Source: an uncultured Poribacteria bacterium (lineage in GTDB: Bacteria > Poribacteria > WGA-4E > WGA-3G). From it: a DNA stretch of 64,000 bases. Positions within the stretch are counted from its first letter, which is position 1; each line of letters starts with the position of its first letter. Under the pieces are notes generated by a model that did not search any database, was not told the DNA's origin, and was given only the letters and a program-made list of their open reading frames with translations. The stretch is taken from the NCBI GenBank assembly GCA_951828515.1, contig OX639992.1, positions 5,558,217 through 5,622,216 of the forward strand, written 5' to 3'. Of this stretch, positions 25,736-34,981 are shown one piece after another. Both the position numbers and the translations under genes were made by a program.

Positions 25736-25824
25736 TGTAAAAGGAAGAAACTGACGGCGGGGAAACACTCATACAAAGACCCCTCGCCTTTATACAGTAT
25801 TTGCTATGAAGGAGACACTCACCT

Positions 25825-28062
25825 ATGATGCAACATTCTTCTACTGACTTTCAACTTAACCAGCATATCCGAAACACCCATTTTTTCCTCTCATTATGGA
25901 TGTGCCTGCTATTCGTTCTACACGGTGCCGATGCGCAGTCCGAACGAGAGTTACCGCGCATGTCAGCACACCGGACTTCTGAGGAAATCAACGTCGATGG
26001 GGTGCTTGACGAACCCGTTTGGCAAAGCGTAGAACCGATCCGTCAACTCTACCAAATCCAACCCGATCAAGGCGAACCGGCAACAGAACAGTCCGAAGTA
26101 CGCATTCTTTACGATGACAAAAAACTGTACTTCGGGTTTGTTTTTTACGATGAGATGGACAAGATTGTCGCTAACGACATGCGTCGGGACTCTCCGGGTC
26201 TGCGTTCCAACGATTACGGTTTTTTGCTATTAGACACCTACAACGATCGGCGTAACGCTGTTTTCTTCCGATTTACCCCAGTCGGCGGGATGGAAGATAC
26301 TGCGGTATCCAACAGCGGTGGGAGCCTCAACACAAGCTGGGATATTGTGTGGGAGTGCCGCTGCAGGATCAACGAAGACAATTGGACAGTAGAAATCGCA
26401 ATTCCGTTCAGCCAACTCCGCTTTGAGCAAAGCGACGTGATGAACTGGGGGCTAAACTTCGGTCGCGAAATTGCACGAAAGCAGGAAATTGACGCATGGA
26501 ACGAGGCACCCAAGACGTACGGTGGACTTGCCAAGTATCGCACTGCTTATTTCGGCACACTTGAAGGCTTAGAAGGTATTACTCCGTCAAGGCATCTGGA
26601 ATTGCTCCCTTATGTATTACCCGGTGCGAGTTACGAATCGCCAACAGAGGAAACTGACGGCGTATTTGAAACTGGCTTGGACCTCAAATACGGGGTAACA
26701 CCCAACCTGACCGCCGATTTGACCGTTAACACCGATTTCGCCCAAGTGGAAGCTGACCAAGAGCAGGTAAACCTCACCCGTTTCAGCCTCTTTTTTCCAG
26801 AACAACGTCCCTTTTTCTTGGAAGGTGCCAGTATCTTCGACGTCGGCATTCCACGTCCGAGTTTCCGTAGACCACCACCTTTACTACTCTTTTATAGTCG
26901 TCGTATCGGACTTGCAAAAGGGCATGCTATCCCGGTTCTCGGTGGCGGAAAAATGACTGGAAAAATTGGACCTTACGGTATAGGAATCCTGAACGTGCTA
27001 ACGAACGAGTTTAAGGATGAGGAGTTTGATTTCGGCGAACCACCTATTGATGAGCCTCGCACGAACTACTCAGTGGTACGGGTGAACCGAGACATTTTAA
27101 AAGGGTCAACTGTTGGCGGGATTTTCATTAATAAGCAAGATATTGATGCCTACAATCGCACAGCAGGACTCGATTTTTCCTACCGTCCGACGCGAGAGAT
27201 TAATATTCAGGGATTGTGGTCTCGCACTTTTGAAGCGGATATCGCTGGAAACAGCAACGCCTTCTTTATTGGTGGCGATTGGCGCACGAATCTGTTCCGA
27301 CTCGACGGTTCATATACAGACATCGGCGAGGACTTTAATCCCGAAGTTGGTTACATTCAACGCAGAGATGTCCGGCGGTTTCGCGGGGGTGGAAGTTATA
27401 CACCATGGCCAGACAAATTTGGAATTCGTGAGATCCAGATTGGACCCGAGATCGATCTCGTTCTGACACAAGAGAACGAATTGGAAACCCAAGAGATAAC
27501 TTTTGATACGCAATTTGAATTTAAAACAGGAGACGACATCGGGTTCCAAGTCAAGAACACAACAGAAAACCTTGATAGAAATTTTCGGATTCAAGGTGTT
27601 AGGATTCCATTCGACGATTACACCTTTACTGCGTTTCAGGTGTCGGCTCGGACCAGCAGCAGTCGTATGATTGCCGCACAGTTGCAAGTGGAATTTGGTG
27701 AGTTTTATAGTGGAACGCGGCGCGGTTTCTTAATAGATGCGATCGCCCGACCGACGGCTCGGCTGAGCATAGAACCCTTCATCGAATTTAACCGCATTAC
27801 GCTACCTGACGAAAAGTTCGATGCCAACGCTTTCGGTGGACGTGTCGGTTACTCCTTCTCAACGACTCTCTTCGCGAAGTTGTTCTCACAATGGAGCACC
27901 GATAGAGACATACTTTCAGCGAACTTTCTGATTAACTATATCTACCGTCCGGGCAGCGATTTCTACCTCGTCTTCGATCAGAGTTACGATACCCGTGATG
28001 GTGGCATCAAACTTCTCGGTTGGACGGTTGTCGCGAAAATGACGTATTGGTGGAACCGGTAA
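25825..28062 (+). CDS. Secreted CBM9-like/DUF5916 outer-membrane protein
   Basis: 745 residues. A hydrophobic signal segment lies at residues 20-38 (FFLSLWMCLLFVLHGADAQ). A CBM9-like domain follows (VDGVLDEPVWQSVEPIRQLYQ ... LYFGFVFYDEM ... VEIAIPFSQLRF, about residues 50-220), then DUF5916: NLTADLTVNTDFAQVEADQ and LFFPEQRPFFLEGASIF are the diagnostic motifs. The C-terminal half is rich in amphipathic beta strands, consistent with an outer-membrane barrel, though it ends in WWNR rather than Phe. The family is linked to outer-membrane carbohydrate functions without a proven activity. Shine-Dalgarno AAGGAG precedes the start. Confidence 0.88.
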   Translation: MMQHSSTDFQLNQHIRNTHFFLSLWMCLLFVLHGADAQSERELPRMSAHRTSEEINVDGVLDEPVWQSVEPIRQLYQIQPDQGEPATEQSEVRILYDDKKLYFGFVFYDEMDKIVANDMRRDSPGLRSNDYGFLLLDTYNDRRNAVFFRFTPVGGMEDTAVSNSGGSLNTSWDIVWECRCRINEDNWTVEIAIPFSQLRFEQSDVMNWGLNFGREIARKQEIDAWNEAPKTYGGLAKYRTAYFGTLEGLEGITPSRHLELLPYVLPGASYESPTEETDGVFETGLDLKYGVTPNLTADLTVNTDFAQVEADQEQVNLTRFSLFFPEQRPFFLEGASIFDVGIPRPSFRRPPPLLLFYSRRIGLAKGHAIPVLGGGKMTGKIGPYGIGILNVLTNEFKDEEFDFGEPPIDEPRTNYSVVRVNRDILKGSTVGGIFINKQDIDAYNRTAGLDFSYRPTREINIQGLWSRTFEADIAGNSNAFFIGGDWRTNLFRLDGSYTDIGEDFNPEVGYIQRRDVRRFRGGGSYTPWPDKFGIREIQIGPEIDLVLTQENELETQEITFDTQFEFKTGDDIGFQVKNTTENLDRNFRIQGVRIPFDDYTFTAFQVSARTSSSRMIAAQLQVEFGEFYSGTRRGFLIDAIARPTARLSIEPFIEFNRITLPDEKFDANAFGGRVGYSFSTTLFAKLFSQWSTDRDILSANFLINYIYRPGSDFYLVFDQSYDTRDGGIKLLGWTVVAKMTYWWNR

Positions 28063-28110
28063 AGTAGGTATCATATTTGCCTCTAACAGCTGGATCGCGT
28101 TGTTTTTTGA

Positions 28111-28127
28111 TTGACAATTTTTGTCAA
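28111..28127. promoter_or_regulatory. Perfect 7-3-7 palindrome TTGACAATTTTTGTCAA
   Basis: Two seven-base arms around TTT; its left part equals a -35 hexamer (TTGACA), but no good -10 lies 17 bases on. It may be an operator for the LamG gene at 28284. A second hairpin (GCGTGAT / ATCACGC, 28158-28180) lies downstream. The rest of the 221-base gap holds no ORF. Confidence 0.4.
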
Positions 28128-28283
28128 ATTTACCAATAACCGTTGAAATGTGAGGCGGCGTGATTTAGAGGGTATCACGCTAATTCTCGCATCACTCTTG
28201 AACCAATACCCTCATTTAACCAAACCCTAAATCTGGTATCAGTAGGTTTTGCTAATAGCAAATTCCTCATAAGGAGCCATAAA

Positions 28284-29033
28284 ATGCGAACTTTAATGTA
28301 TTCACTCCTCCTTTTAACAATCTTTATTGGGAGCATATACGCGGAGCTGCCGAAAGATATTGTGTTCCTCGCCACATTTGACGAGGGAAAAGGAGACGCA
28401 CTCACCGACCTCTCAGACCATGGAAACGATGGTACTGTTGAAGGAAAGGCATCCTGGATTGATGGCGAGTTTGACAAAGCATTTGAATTTGATGGCGGAA
28501 CGTTTATTACAATCGAAAACGCTGCGCCTTTAAAGGAACTCACCGATCCAATGAGTGTAGGGGCATGGATAAACCCCGACGGCATTGCCAATTGGCAGAA
28601 TATTGTAGAGATGGATGGCGGAGCCGGCTGGAAGTTAGGATTCCACGGTTCAAAGCGGGTCGTATGGACTACATATCATGTCAAGGACTTTATCGGGCAA
28701 AACGTGATTGATGAAGGAAAATGGAGCCACGTCGCGGCGACATGGGACGGAAAAGAGGCAATTATCTATATCAATGGCGAAGAAGACGACGGGGGTCCAA
28801 TCGCAGGAGGCGGTGTTATTGATATCTCCGGAGAACCGAGTCTTGATATTGGATATCGGCGGACTTCTGGATCATCTCATTTCCTTGGCGGTATGGACGA
28901 ACTTTGGATTTCTAACGAGGTGAAGTCTCAAAAGGAAATTCAAGAGTTTATGAATTCAGGCTTTAACACAATTCTCGCCGTGGATGTGGCTGATAAACTC
29001 ACGGTGACGTGGGGCAAACTCAAAGTTAACTGA
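28284..29033 (+). CDS. Secreted LamG-domain protein with conserved C-terminal tail
   Basis: 249 residues with a ribosome site TAAGGAG. Signal peptide MRTLMYSLLLLTIFIGSIYA. One concanavalin-like LamG/Laminin_G_3 domain: IVFLATFDEGKGDALTDLSDHGNDGTVEG, DGTFVITIENA-like edge strand (FDGGTFITIENA), MSVGAWINPDG, GKWSHVAATWDGKEAIIYINGE, LGGMDELWISNEVKSQKEIQEFMNSG. The C-terminal tail VDVADKLTVTWGKLKVN belongs to the family shared with 8974, 31749 and 34982. Probably surface-exposed or periplasmic glycan or protein binding; no enzyme residues. A GC-rich palindrome follows. Confidence 0.88.
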   Translation: MRTLMYSLLLLTIFIGSIYAELPKDIVFLATFDEGKGDALTDLSDHGNDGTVEGKASWIDGEFDKAFEFDGGTFITIENAAPLKELTDPMSVGAWINPDGIANWQNIVEMDGGAGWKLGFHGSKRVVWTTYHVKDFIGQNVIDEGKWSHVAATWDGKEAIIYINGEEDDGGPIAGGGVIDISGEPSLDIGYRRTSGSSHFLGGMDELWISNEVKSQKEIQEFMNSGFNTILAVDVADKLTVTWGKLKVN

Positions 29034-29061
29034 TACATGTCGCCGAACTAATTCCTAAACC

Positions 29062-29093
29062 GAGATACGCGCGCGAGGCAAAGCGCGCATCTC
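29062..29093. terminator. GC-rich hairpin between convergent genes
   Basis: GAGAT-AC-GCGCGC pairs with GCGCGC-ATCTC around GAGGCAAA. It lies between the stops of the LamG (+) and PPDK-like (-) genes and could stop transcription from both sides, although no U-tract is present. Confidence 0.4.
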
Positions 29094-29110
29094 AATACCA
29101 AATTGGACAA

Positions 29111-31261
29111 TCATTGTGCCCACGGTCTTGCCTGCTTGATTGAAATTTTTCCATCGCTTGTAATCTTGAACTCAATCTCCATAGCGAAATCTGCCGTTTG
29201 TCCAGCAGGACCGTAGAGCTGACTGAATTTGTTGTGTATCATGCCGAGATAGCGACTCAGTTCTCGTAAATATTCTCTCGTTAGAATCCGTTTATTGTCA
29301 GATGTGCGATTAGAACTCGTCACAACTCGGTAGTTATTACTATCCCACCAATCCAAGAGGATCTCTTCCGGAATAGATTGTTCTTCAGGGTTCGTCACGA
29401 GGTCCTCGCCGACTTGGGTGTTGAGGTAATAATTCCCTGTCGTCTGATACACAACATCATCGCTTACCGCCACACCGTTCGCCAATTCATTTGCAAAATT
29501 GGGATGGACAAGTACCCCCATAGCCGTAGCGAGGTGGTCAATACGATAGAAATCACGCGCCTCAAATGCCCGATAGTTCCAGAGACTTGCAAACACCTGC
29601 TTAACCGACTTCGATAGGTGTCCTTCGTCCAGATGATGTGTGTAGGAGTCGTATAAACCCGCACCGCTGAAACCGGGGAGATCCTCATTGTTCGTGCTGG
29701 AGCGGCACCGGAGAGATGTCCCTTCTGGAAATGAGTTCTGTACTTCCGAAAGCGCGTCCATCATCCATGTCAGCATTTCACCATTCTTGATTTCCGCCCG
29801 AAACTTTTTCAGTTCTGCTTCCTTTGTGTCCTGTTCATTCTGAAACGCCGGATCTCTGATCAAACTCTCAATCCTTTCATAGAAGCCGTTGTGCTTCATA
29901 AATTCATCATAGAAATAGAACGGTATCCCAAACCCGTTCGGCACGACACCCTCCGGAAATCCGAATGTCCGAAGTGTTGCCAGATTAGCCGTCTTCACAC
30001 CAAAACGTGACGAGTCAGCAAACCCTATGTTGTCAAGTGGCAGAACCTTCGTACCAGAGAGATCGCGTTCGGGTTTCTGGGTTTTCGAGGGACGTAAATC
30101 AGCAAAATGGGTCTCCACCTCTTTAAGTGTCGCTTCCCTAATTTCAAAACCGTCGGCGTTTACACTATAGTAGATGTATTTACCAATAAGCGGTGCAATC
30201 GCGTCGTTTTTCCACGCCTGAGTAATGAAAGCGTTGGGGACTTTGTCCTGAATCGCACGAAGGTTAACGTGTGAAAGCGGTGTTTGCCGAGTACCTGTGA
30301 TAATACCGGCAACTCTCGGCATCTCGTTTGGCAACGTTTTGCAGATGACGATGTCACGTGATGTAGGGCGTTCGTCCAACTCCAGTATCCGTAGTCGACC
30401 AAATGATGATGCTGGGTTCAGCGGAAGGTAGCCGATATTGGCGTAAAGGTCGTCCTCAAAGTAGACGGGGAATTCCGCTGCGTCATAATATGCCTTTTCG
30501 CGATTATAAATATCAATCGCTCCCCACAACGGACAATAACCGAGCCGATTTTTAAGGATCGGCATCTTCGCTACAAGCAAATCGTGTGCAAGTTTGATCT
30601 CTTCAAACGGGAACGCATCGTTTGGATTAAATTCAAAGGTATAAACACCGGGATCACCATTCGGTGCCACGAAAAGTGGGCGATAACTCAGCACACCGCG
30701 CATCTGTCCTTGACCGCGTTCTAATCCAGCAGCATTCATGAAACTGCCATGGGAGCGATGGGTCTCCGTATTCATGAAATAAAGTTGTGGGTTTTGTGTA
30801 TGTGTATTCTCAATCTGAAACTTTACAAATTCGATTCCGGTAAGCTGAGTGTCAATACGCACCTCTATGCCCTGATACGACAGTTTCTCGAAGGTCTCGC
30901 GGTCATGGATTGTCGCTGCCCCATCCTTAAATGCGATCTGCTCCGGATTCAAGCGGGGTCCTGAAGGTCCCCTGGAACCTCGCCTTCTACCAAACCCGCC
31001 TCTTCCGCGAGATCTATCTCGCTCTCCACTTTGCATTTGACGGATCTCGCTCTCGCTGAATTGCGTACCTCTCTGGGTTTCAAGTCGCATCACCCGAATC
31101 ATGAGAGTGGTTTCAGTGTCGCTGAGTCCACCATCCCGATCAAGGTCGAACCGTTTCTCCTCTTTTGAAAGTCCTTCTTGCGTCCAAGTGTTTAGGACAA
31201 TTACCAGTGAAAATATTAGCGCACATGCGAAAAGGGCTATGAGAATATGTTTCCGTTTCAT
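29111..31261 (-). CDS. Membrane-anchored or exported PEP/pyruvate-binding (PPDK-like) ATP-grasp protein
   Basis: 716 residues. N-terminal hydrophobic segment (ILIALFACALIFSLVIVLNTW) acts as signal or anchor. It is followed by an EF-hand-like loop DLDRDGGLSDTE, an Arg/Gly-rich linker (about 80-105), a unique middle region, a phosphohistidine-swivel-like domain (VAGIITGTRQTPLSHVNLRAI, family G-x-x-x-T-x-x-x-S-H) and a C-terminal PEP/pyruvate-binding ATP-grasp domain (SLRCRSSTNNEDLPGFSGAGLYDSY, VKQVFASLWNYRAFEARDF, ISIKQARPWAQ). PPDK and PEP synthase have these domains in reverse order and are cytoplasmic. An exported version without access to ATP is puzzling; a cytoplasm-facing anchor is possible. 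Activity unknown. Confidence 0.78.
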   Translation of the reverse strand: MKRKHILIALFACALIFSLVIVLNTWTQEGLSKEEKRFDLDRDGGLSDTETTLMIRVMRLETQRGTQFSESEIRQMQSGERDRSRGRGGFGRRRGSRGPSGPRLNPEQIAFKDGAATIHDRETFEKLSYQGIEVRIDTQLTGIEFVKFQIENTHTQNPQLYFMNTETHRSHGSFMNAAGLERGQGQMRGVLSYRPLFVAPNGDPGVYTFEFNPNDAFPFEEIKLAHDLLVAKMPILKNRLGYCPLWGAIDIYNREKAYYDAAEFPVYFEDDLYANIGYLPLNPASSFGRLRILELDERPTSRDIVICKTLPNEMPRVAGIITGTRQTPLSHVNLRAIQDKVPNAFITQAWKNDAIAPLIGKYIYYSVNADGFEIREATLKEVETHFADLRPSKTQKPERDLSGTKVLPLDNIGFADSSRFGVKTANLATLRTFGFPEGVVPNGFGIPFYFYDEFMKHNGFYERIESLIRDPAFQNEQDTKEAELKKFRAEIKNGEMLTWMMDALSEVQNSFPEGTSLRCRSSTNNEDLPGFSGAGLYDSYTHHLDEGHLSKSVKQVFASLWNYRAFEARDFYRIDHLATAMGVLVHPNFANELANGVAVSDDVVYQTTGNYYLNTQVGEDLVTNPEEQSIPEEILLDWWDSNNYRVVTSSNRTSDNKRILTREYLRELSRYLGMIHNKFSQLYGPAGQTADFAMEIEFKITSDGKISIKQARPWAQ

Positions 31262-31404
31262 CAGTTTTCCTCGCGAACAATTGAGATTTTTTAGAATATA
31301 CGCCTTTCTGTTAAGTTAGGCAGATAAGTAGCGAATTTGTTCAGAAAAGACAGAGGATTTTTCGCGACACAGGTTTTCTTCTGTAGGCTCTGAATCAGGC
31401 TAAC

Positions 31405-31545
31405 TTATACCAAATCTAAAAAATAAAATTGCATTATAGAGGTTTTGGAATGCGATGCGGCATCTACCTGTAAGAGGCGCAATGAATTGCGCTACTACGA
31501 GCCAGTTTTTTGTTAATGACAGGCGTTTATTTAGAAATGGTATTA
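31405..31545. repeat. MITE-like element with TTATACCAAATCTAAA terminal inverted repeats
   Basis: Left end TTATACCAAATCTAAA, right end TTTAGAAATGGTATTA; 13 of 16 positions pair. It contains the palindrome GCGCAAT / ATTGCGC followed by TACTACGA (31477-31500). 141 bases, no ORF. The only copy of this type seen in the window. The rest of the 487-base gap 31262-31748 shows no gene. Confidence 0.5.
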
Positions 31546-31653
31546 GATTGATCGGTGGGACCAACACGCGCATAATTCGTGTCTAAAAATCATTTCAACT
31601 GTTGGTGGAACAGAAGTGGTCGAGGAATCGGATAAAAAACGCAGACGGGTTCT

Positions 31654-31703
31654 TGACACAACCTAACAGGTTATGCTACAAAAGAGCAACGTGCGTAAGT
31701 CCT
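31654..31703. repeat. 50-base exact repeat, copy A
   Basis: From TGACACAACCTAACAGG to GTGCGTAAGTCCT. Identical over 50 bases to 57499-57548. Contains CCTAACAGGTTATG, a short palindrome-like stretch. Confidence 0.8.
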
Positions 31704-31748
31704 CTTAAATTGACCTCTATGGGTTGGCTTACAACGAAACTCACACCT

Positions 31749-32525
31749 TTAGCGGGTTCCCGTTTCGCTCTTCAATTTCGCCCAAGCCGTCGCCAATTTC
31801 GCTTGAGGAGAAACCGCAGCAAAACCGAGTGCGACAGATAATCCACTATCAGCAATCGCTTTCACATCAGCCTCTGAGAGTGCGACATTGAAAAATGCGA
31901 TCTCGTCAATGAGACCGGTGAACGCCTCCTGCTTGTCATCTCTGGAGCCAATATACTTTGGACCCGCCTTAAATGGCCCTGCGGCGGCATTAGATGCTTC
32001 TTCTTCACCATCGACATAGACTTTCACTTCTTTTCCATCATAGGTACCTGCAATCTGACGCCACTTATCATCGTTCAACAGACTTTTAGACCACGTATTA
32101 TGGGGAATCGGTTGCGCACACTGTCTAGCGAAATTTAATTTGTGGTCCCTTAATGTCAAGATAACATCGCCGCAGGGACCTACGATGATGTCAGACCATG
32201 CGGGGGCGGCTGGTGTTTTAATCAAAGCGACGATCGACACTTCATCCTCATAGTCAGAGAAATCGCCGACAGCAACATGGGCACCCCCCTCAAACTTTAA
32301 AGCCCCTTCAAACTTGCCATCGACCCATTGGGCATCAACAATCTCTCCGTTATTGCCATTCTCGGAAGCATCTTTTGCCTCACCGCCTTTACCTTCATCA
32401 AAGAACCATATTCCCAAAAGTGCGTCTGCATCGAGTTTGGCAGAACTTAGATCTGGAATCATGAAACTGATGCAGATCAGCATCACGTATACCAATATCG
32501 CTTTTGCTGATTGGATAACTTGCAT
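31749..32525 (-). CDS. Secreted LamG-domain protein with conserved C-terminal tail
   Basis: 258 residues, GGAGGT ribosome site. Signal peptide with AILVYVMLICISFMIPDLSSA. LamG domain: LLGIWFFDEGKGGEAKDASENGNNGEIVDAQW, AHVAVGDFSDYEDEVSIVALIKTP, KWRQIAGTYDGKEVKVYVDGEEEA, YIGSRDDKQEAFTGLIDEIAFFNVALSEADVKAIADSG. Tail AVSPQAKLATAWAKLKSETG is the same as in the other three LamG proteins here. Likely periplasmic or on the surface. Next to a GH36-like gene upstream on the same strand, which fits a glycan-related function. Confidence 0.87.
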   Translation of the reverse strand: MQVIQSAKAILVYVMLICISFMIPDLSSAKLDADALLGIWFFDEGKGGEAKDASENGNNGEIVDAQWVDGKFEGALKFEGGAHVAVGDFSDYEDEVSIVALIKTPAAPAWSDIIVGPCGDVILTLRDHKLNFARQCAQPIPHNTWSKSLLNDDKWRQIAGTYDGKEVKVYVDGEEEASNAAAGPFKAGPKYIGSRDDKQEAFTGLIDEIAFFNVALSEADVKAIADSGLSVALGFAAVSPQAKLATAWAKLKSETGTR

Positions 32526-32616
32526 CTTTTACCTCCATTTGCGCACGGACAGGTTAATTATCATCAATTACGCTGTTTTTCGCCACGGACTACTGGTATC
32601 GAAAATTAGGGCGAAC

Positions 32617-34668
32617 TCACATTTCAGGTTCAATAACGAGATAACTCACGCTCTTTGCTTCCATTTCAATTGGAATCTCGATATTGTAATTGCGGTCGAT
32701 TTCGTAATCCTTCGGTTCCGTTTCTGCCTCACGGATCTTGGCAATTTCAGACAATCCAGTATAATAGACCGGTAATTTCAAAGTGGTCCGTTGCACTGTC
32801 TGCGTAGGATTATAGAGCATCGCTAATCCACAGGGATTGATCTGCGCGTTCACGTGGAGTACACAATCAATGGAGCGCCCATCTGGGCGGCGCACGTGGA
32901 TCAGGTCAGAATCCAATATTGGACGATACTTTTTGTAGAAGTCAACCCATTTCTTAACAACTGCTTTCGTCTGTTCAGTATCAAAAAGCCGGGGACCGCG
33001 ATAGCACGCGATCACACCACTACCGAAATTCTGTGATAGATGTGATTCGTAGTCATCAAGGTGTTCGCAAAGCGGTTCAAATGTTGCGACTGCTCCGCCG
33101 CCATGGTACTCTACCAACGGGACGAACATCCAGCCCATACTCGGTGTCTTTTCATAAGTTCCATCGTAGATATTCTGCCGGGCAATCAGAATTTGCCGCT
33201 CGCGAGGTAAGCTGAAATTCGTTTCTCGATAGCCCATACCGCATTTATTTGCACCGTTGAGGTAATACCGATCTGGCGAATTAATATAGATACCGCGCGC
33301 TCGGCATTCATGGTAAAAACGAACGCACGCTTCCCACTGACGCAACTGCGAATCCGCTAAGCTACTATGGTGTGCATGCGTCGTTGCCGCACAGACATCA
33401 CCATGATAAGGACCATCCGTTTCTATGATGTCCATCCCGGTTGCATCCATAAAATTCAGCACTCGCTGGAAATAGCCATCCGCCCATCTGCTCGCAAGAC
33501 AAGCACTCTGTCCGAACTTACTTCCGGGTTGTCCAGTGTCTGGATCAACACAGTTGAAGTCCTCACCCGCACTTCGCGAAGCACACATCAAGGTATAACC
33601 ACCGAGTTGAATACCTTTACTATGTGCATAATCGGTTATCCCCTTCATTATGGCGATGTATTCCGGGTCTTCACTCTCAATGTTAAATCCACTCCCAAAG
33701 GTCATAATTACCATTTCAAATCCGACATCGGCGCACTGATCGATCGCCGAACGGACGGCGTCCGGCTCGGCACTCCGAACGTGCATTAGAATTGGATTCT
33801 CCGTGACTTGTGGTGCGACCGTGCGATACATCTTGCGGCGTGCAAGTCCCTTTCGCTCACGATCATCACTATCATGCAGAATCTCAAAGGTGCGAAAACT
33901 CTTGAAAGTCTCTCCCGGTTGCAGGAGTATTCCCGGACCGAGCGGATAACAACTCGTCATCAACAGTGGCATCTGATAGTGATAATCGACTTGCGTCTTG
34001 TAATCCGCATCTGGTCCCCATTGTGTTGTTTCGACTCCACTAAAGGCATAATCGCTCTCGACATGTAGTCGATGCTTCTCCTGCTCGTTGACCGCAAGGA
34101 TTTCACAGCTTAAGGCATCCAGTTGAATCGGTTTTTGACTCTCATTGTGAAGCGTGATCCACTTGGCCAGTACCGGAATGCCTTGGTAGAGTTCATAATG
34201 CACACAAACCCGAAGGGCATCAACGGATGGCGGAGACACGAATTCAACAGTCAGTGTCACACCCTCTGGCGGATACACTGATGATGCCGTAGAACGCCTG
34301 CGTACCCACGGATAGGGAGTTTCAGTCTCACCGACTCGATATTCGCGGAATTGAAATGCGTTCCCGTCACTCGTCAAATCCGGAATCCACTCCGAATCAA
34401 GATAGGCGTAGTCGGGCTGTCCTTTCAAACCACCTACCTCAAATGGGTGTCCATTAATCGTAAGTATCGCCTCCGGTTTGATGCCGCGGAGAAGACTGCT
34501 ATCAGTAATTTGATTGGTATAATCGACTGTTGCGAAATTAGGTGAAGTGACGAATGTACGCTCGATGAGACCATTACCGAGAATAAGCCGATTGTCAGTT
34601 TCCCTTACTGAAGCAGGTTGACAAAAAGGCTGAACCAACCAATCATTTTGCTGTGATGTGTACTGCAT
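32617..34668 (-). CDS. GH36-like (alpha-galactosidase/melibiase-type) glycoside hydrolase
   Basis: About 683 residues from ATG 34668 (GGGAC lies six bases upstream; the upstream in-frame TTG is less likely). N-terminal beta-sandwich (NGLIERTFVTSPNFATVDYTNQ, LRVCVHYELYQGIPVLAKWITLHNES) resembles the GH36 N-terminal domain; the middle is a TIM barrel (VGFEMVIMTFGSGFNIES, YAHSKGIQLGGYTLMC, MDATGMDIIETDGPYHGDVC, where the Asp after IIET is in the nucleophile region). The C-terminal beta domain ends YLVIEPEM. No signal peptide, so cytoplasmic or exported otherwise. Catalytic residue assignment is uncertain because it is remote from characterised GH36 enzymes. Neighbouring LamG genes suggest glycan use. 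Confidence 0.65.
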   Translation of the reverse strand: MQYTSQQNDWLVQPFCQPASVRETDNRLILGNGLIERTFVTSPNFATVDYTNQITDSSLLRGIKPEAILTINGHPFEVGGLKGQPDYAYLDSEWIPDLTSDGNAFQFREYRVGETETPYPWVRRRSTASSVYPPEGVTLTVEFVSPPSVDALRVCVHYELYQGIPVLAKWITLHNESQKPIQLDALSCEILAVNEQEKHRLHVESDYAFSGVETTQWGPDADYKTQVDYHYQMPLLMTSCYPLGPGILLQPGETFKSFRTFEILHDSDDRERKGLARRKMYRTVAPQVTENPILMHVRSAEPDAVRSAIDQCADVGFEMVIMTFGSGFNIESEDPEYIAIMKGITDYAHSKGIQLGGYTLMCASRSAGEDFNCVDPDTGQPGSKFGQSACLASRWADGYFQRVLNFMDATGMDIIETDGPYHGDVCAATTHAHHSSLADSQLRQWEACVRFYHECRARGIYINSPDRYYLNGANKCGMGYRETNFSLPRERQILIARQNIYDGTYEKTPSMGWMFVPLVEYHGGGAVATFEPLCEHLDDYESHLSQNFGSGVIACYRGPRLFDTEQTKAVVKKWVDFYKKYRPILDSDLIHVRRPDGRSIDCVLHVNAQINPCGLAMLYNPTQTVQRTTLKLPVYYTGLSEIAKIREAETEPKDYEIDRNYNIEIPIEMEAKSVSYLVIEPEM

Positions 34669-34780
34669 ATCAAGTCCCAATTTTGAGCGTCTCTATAGAA
34701 AAATGAGGTGAACCTTGCTGTTTTATGCTTTTCGTGATTTCAGTATAACGCCTAAAAAAAATAAGGCAAGAACAATTCTG

Positions 34781-34899
34781 TTATAGTAAAACCCATAATT
34801 AAGTTTACACTCTGTAATGCGGCGAGGTTAGGAAACCTCGCCAGCAATGTGGGTTTTGTGTTTTCAAGAGCGTGCAAGTATTTTCGGGCTTTACTATAA
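34781..34899. mobile_element. MITE-like element with TTATAGTAAA terminal repeats, copy 1
   Basis: Left end TTATAGTAAAACCC, right end GGGCTTTACTATAA: a 14-base terminal inverted repeat with one mismatch, 119 bases long. Flanking TA steps fit insertion at TA (IS630/Tc1 style, inference). Contains the palindrome GGCGAGGTT / AACCTCGCC. Nearly identical to 43065-43184; a diverged copy lies at 53508-53639. No transposase inside. Confidence 0.75.
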
Positions 34900-34920
34900 G
34901 ACAGTATTCCCATTTTTGAA

Positions 34921-34949
34921 TTGCAGATTAGATCGATCCATGCTAAAAT
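34921..34949 (+). promoter_or_regulatory. Putative promoter for the LamG/GHL15-like operon
   Basis: TTGCAG, 17 bases, TAAAAT, just downstream of the MITE-like element and about 30 bases before the start codon. Confidence 0.4.
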
Positions 34950-34981
34950 GCCAAATCCACTTAAGGAGGAAAGATTTTATT

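Noticed and set aside
31602-31841. 79-codon plus-strand ORF
   Set aside because: Runs through the 50-base repeat and then antisense into the LamG gene; not coding.
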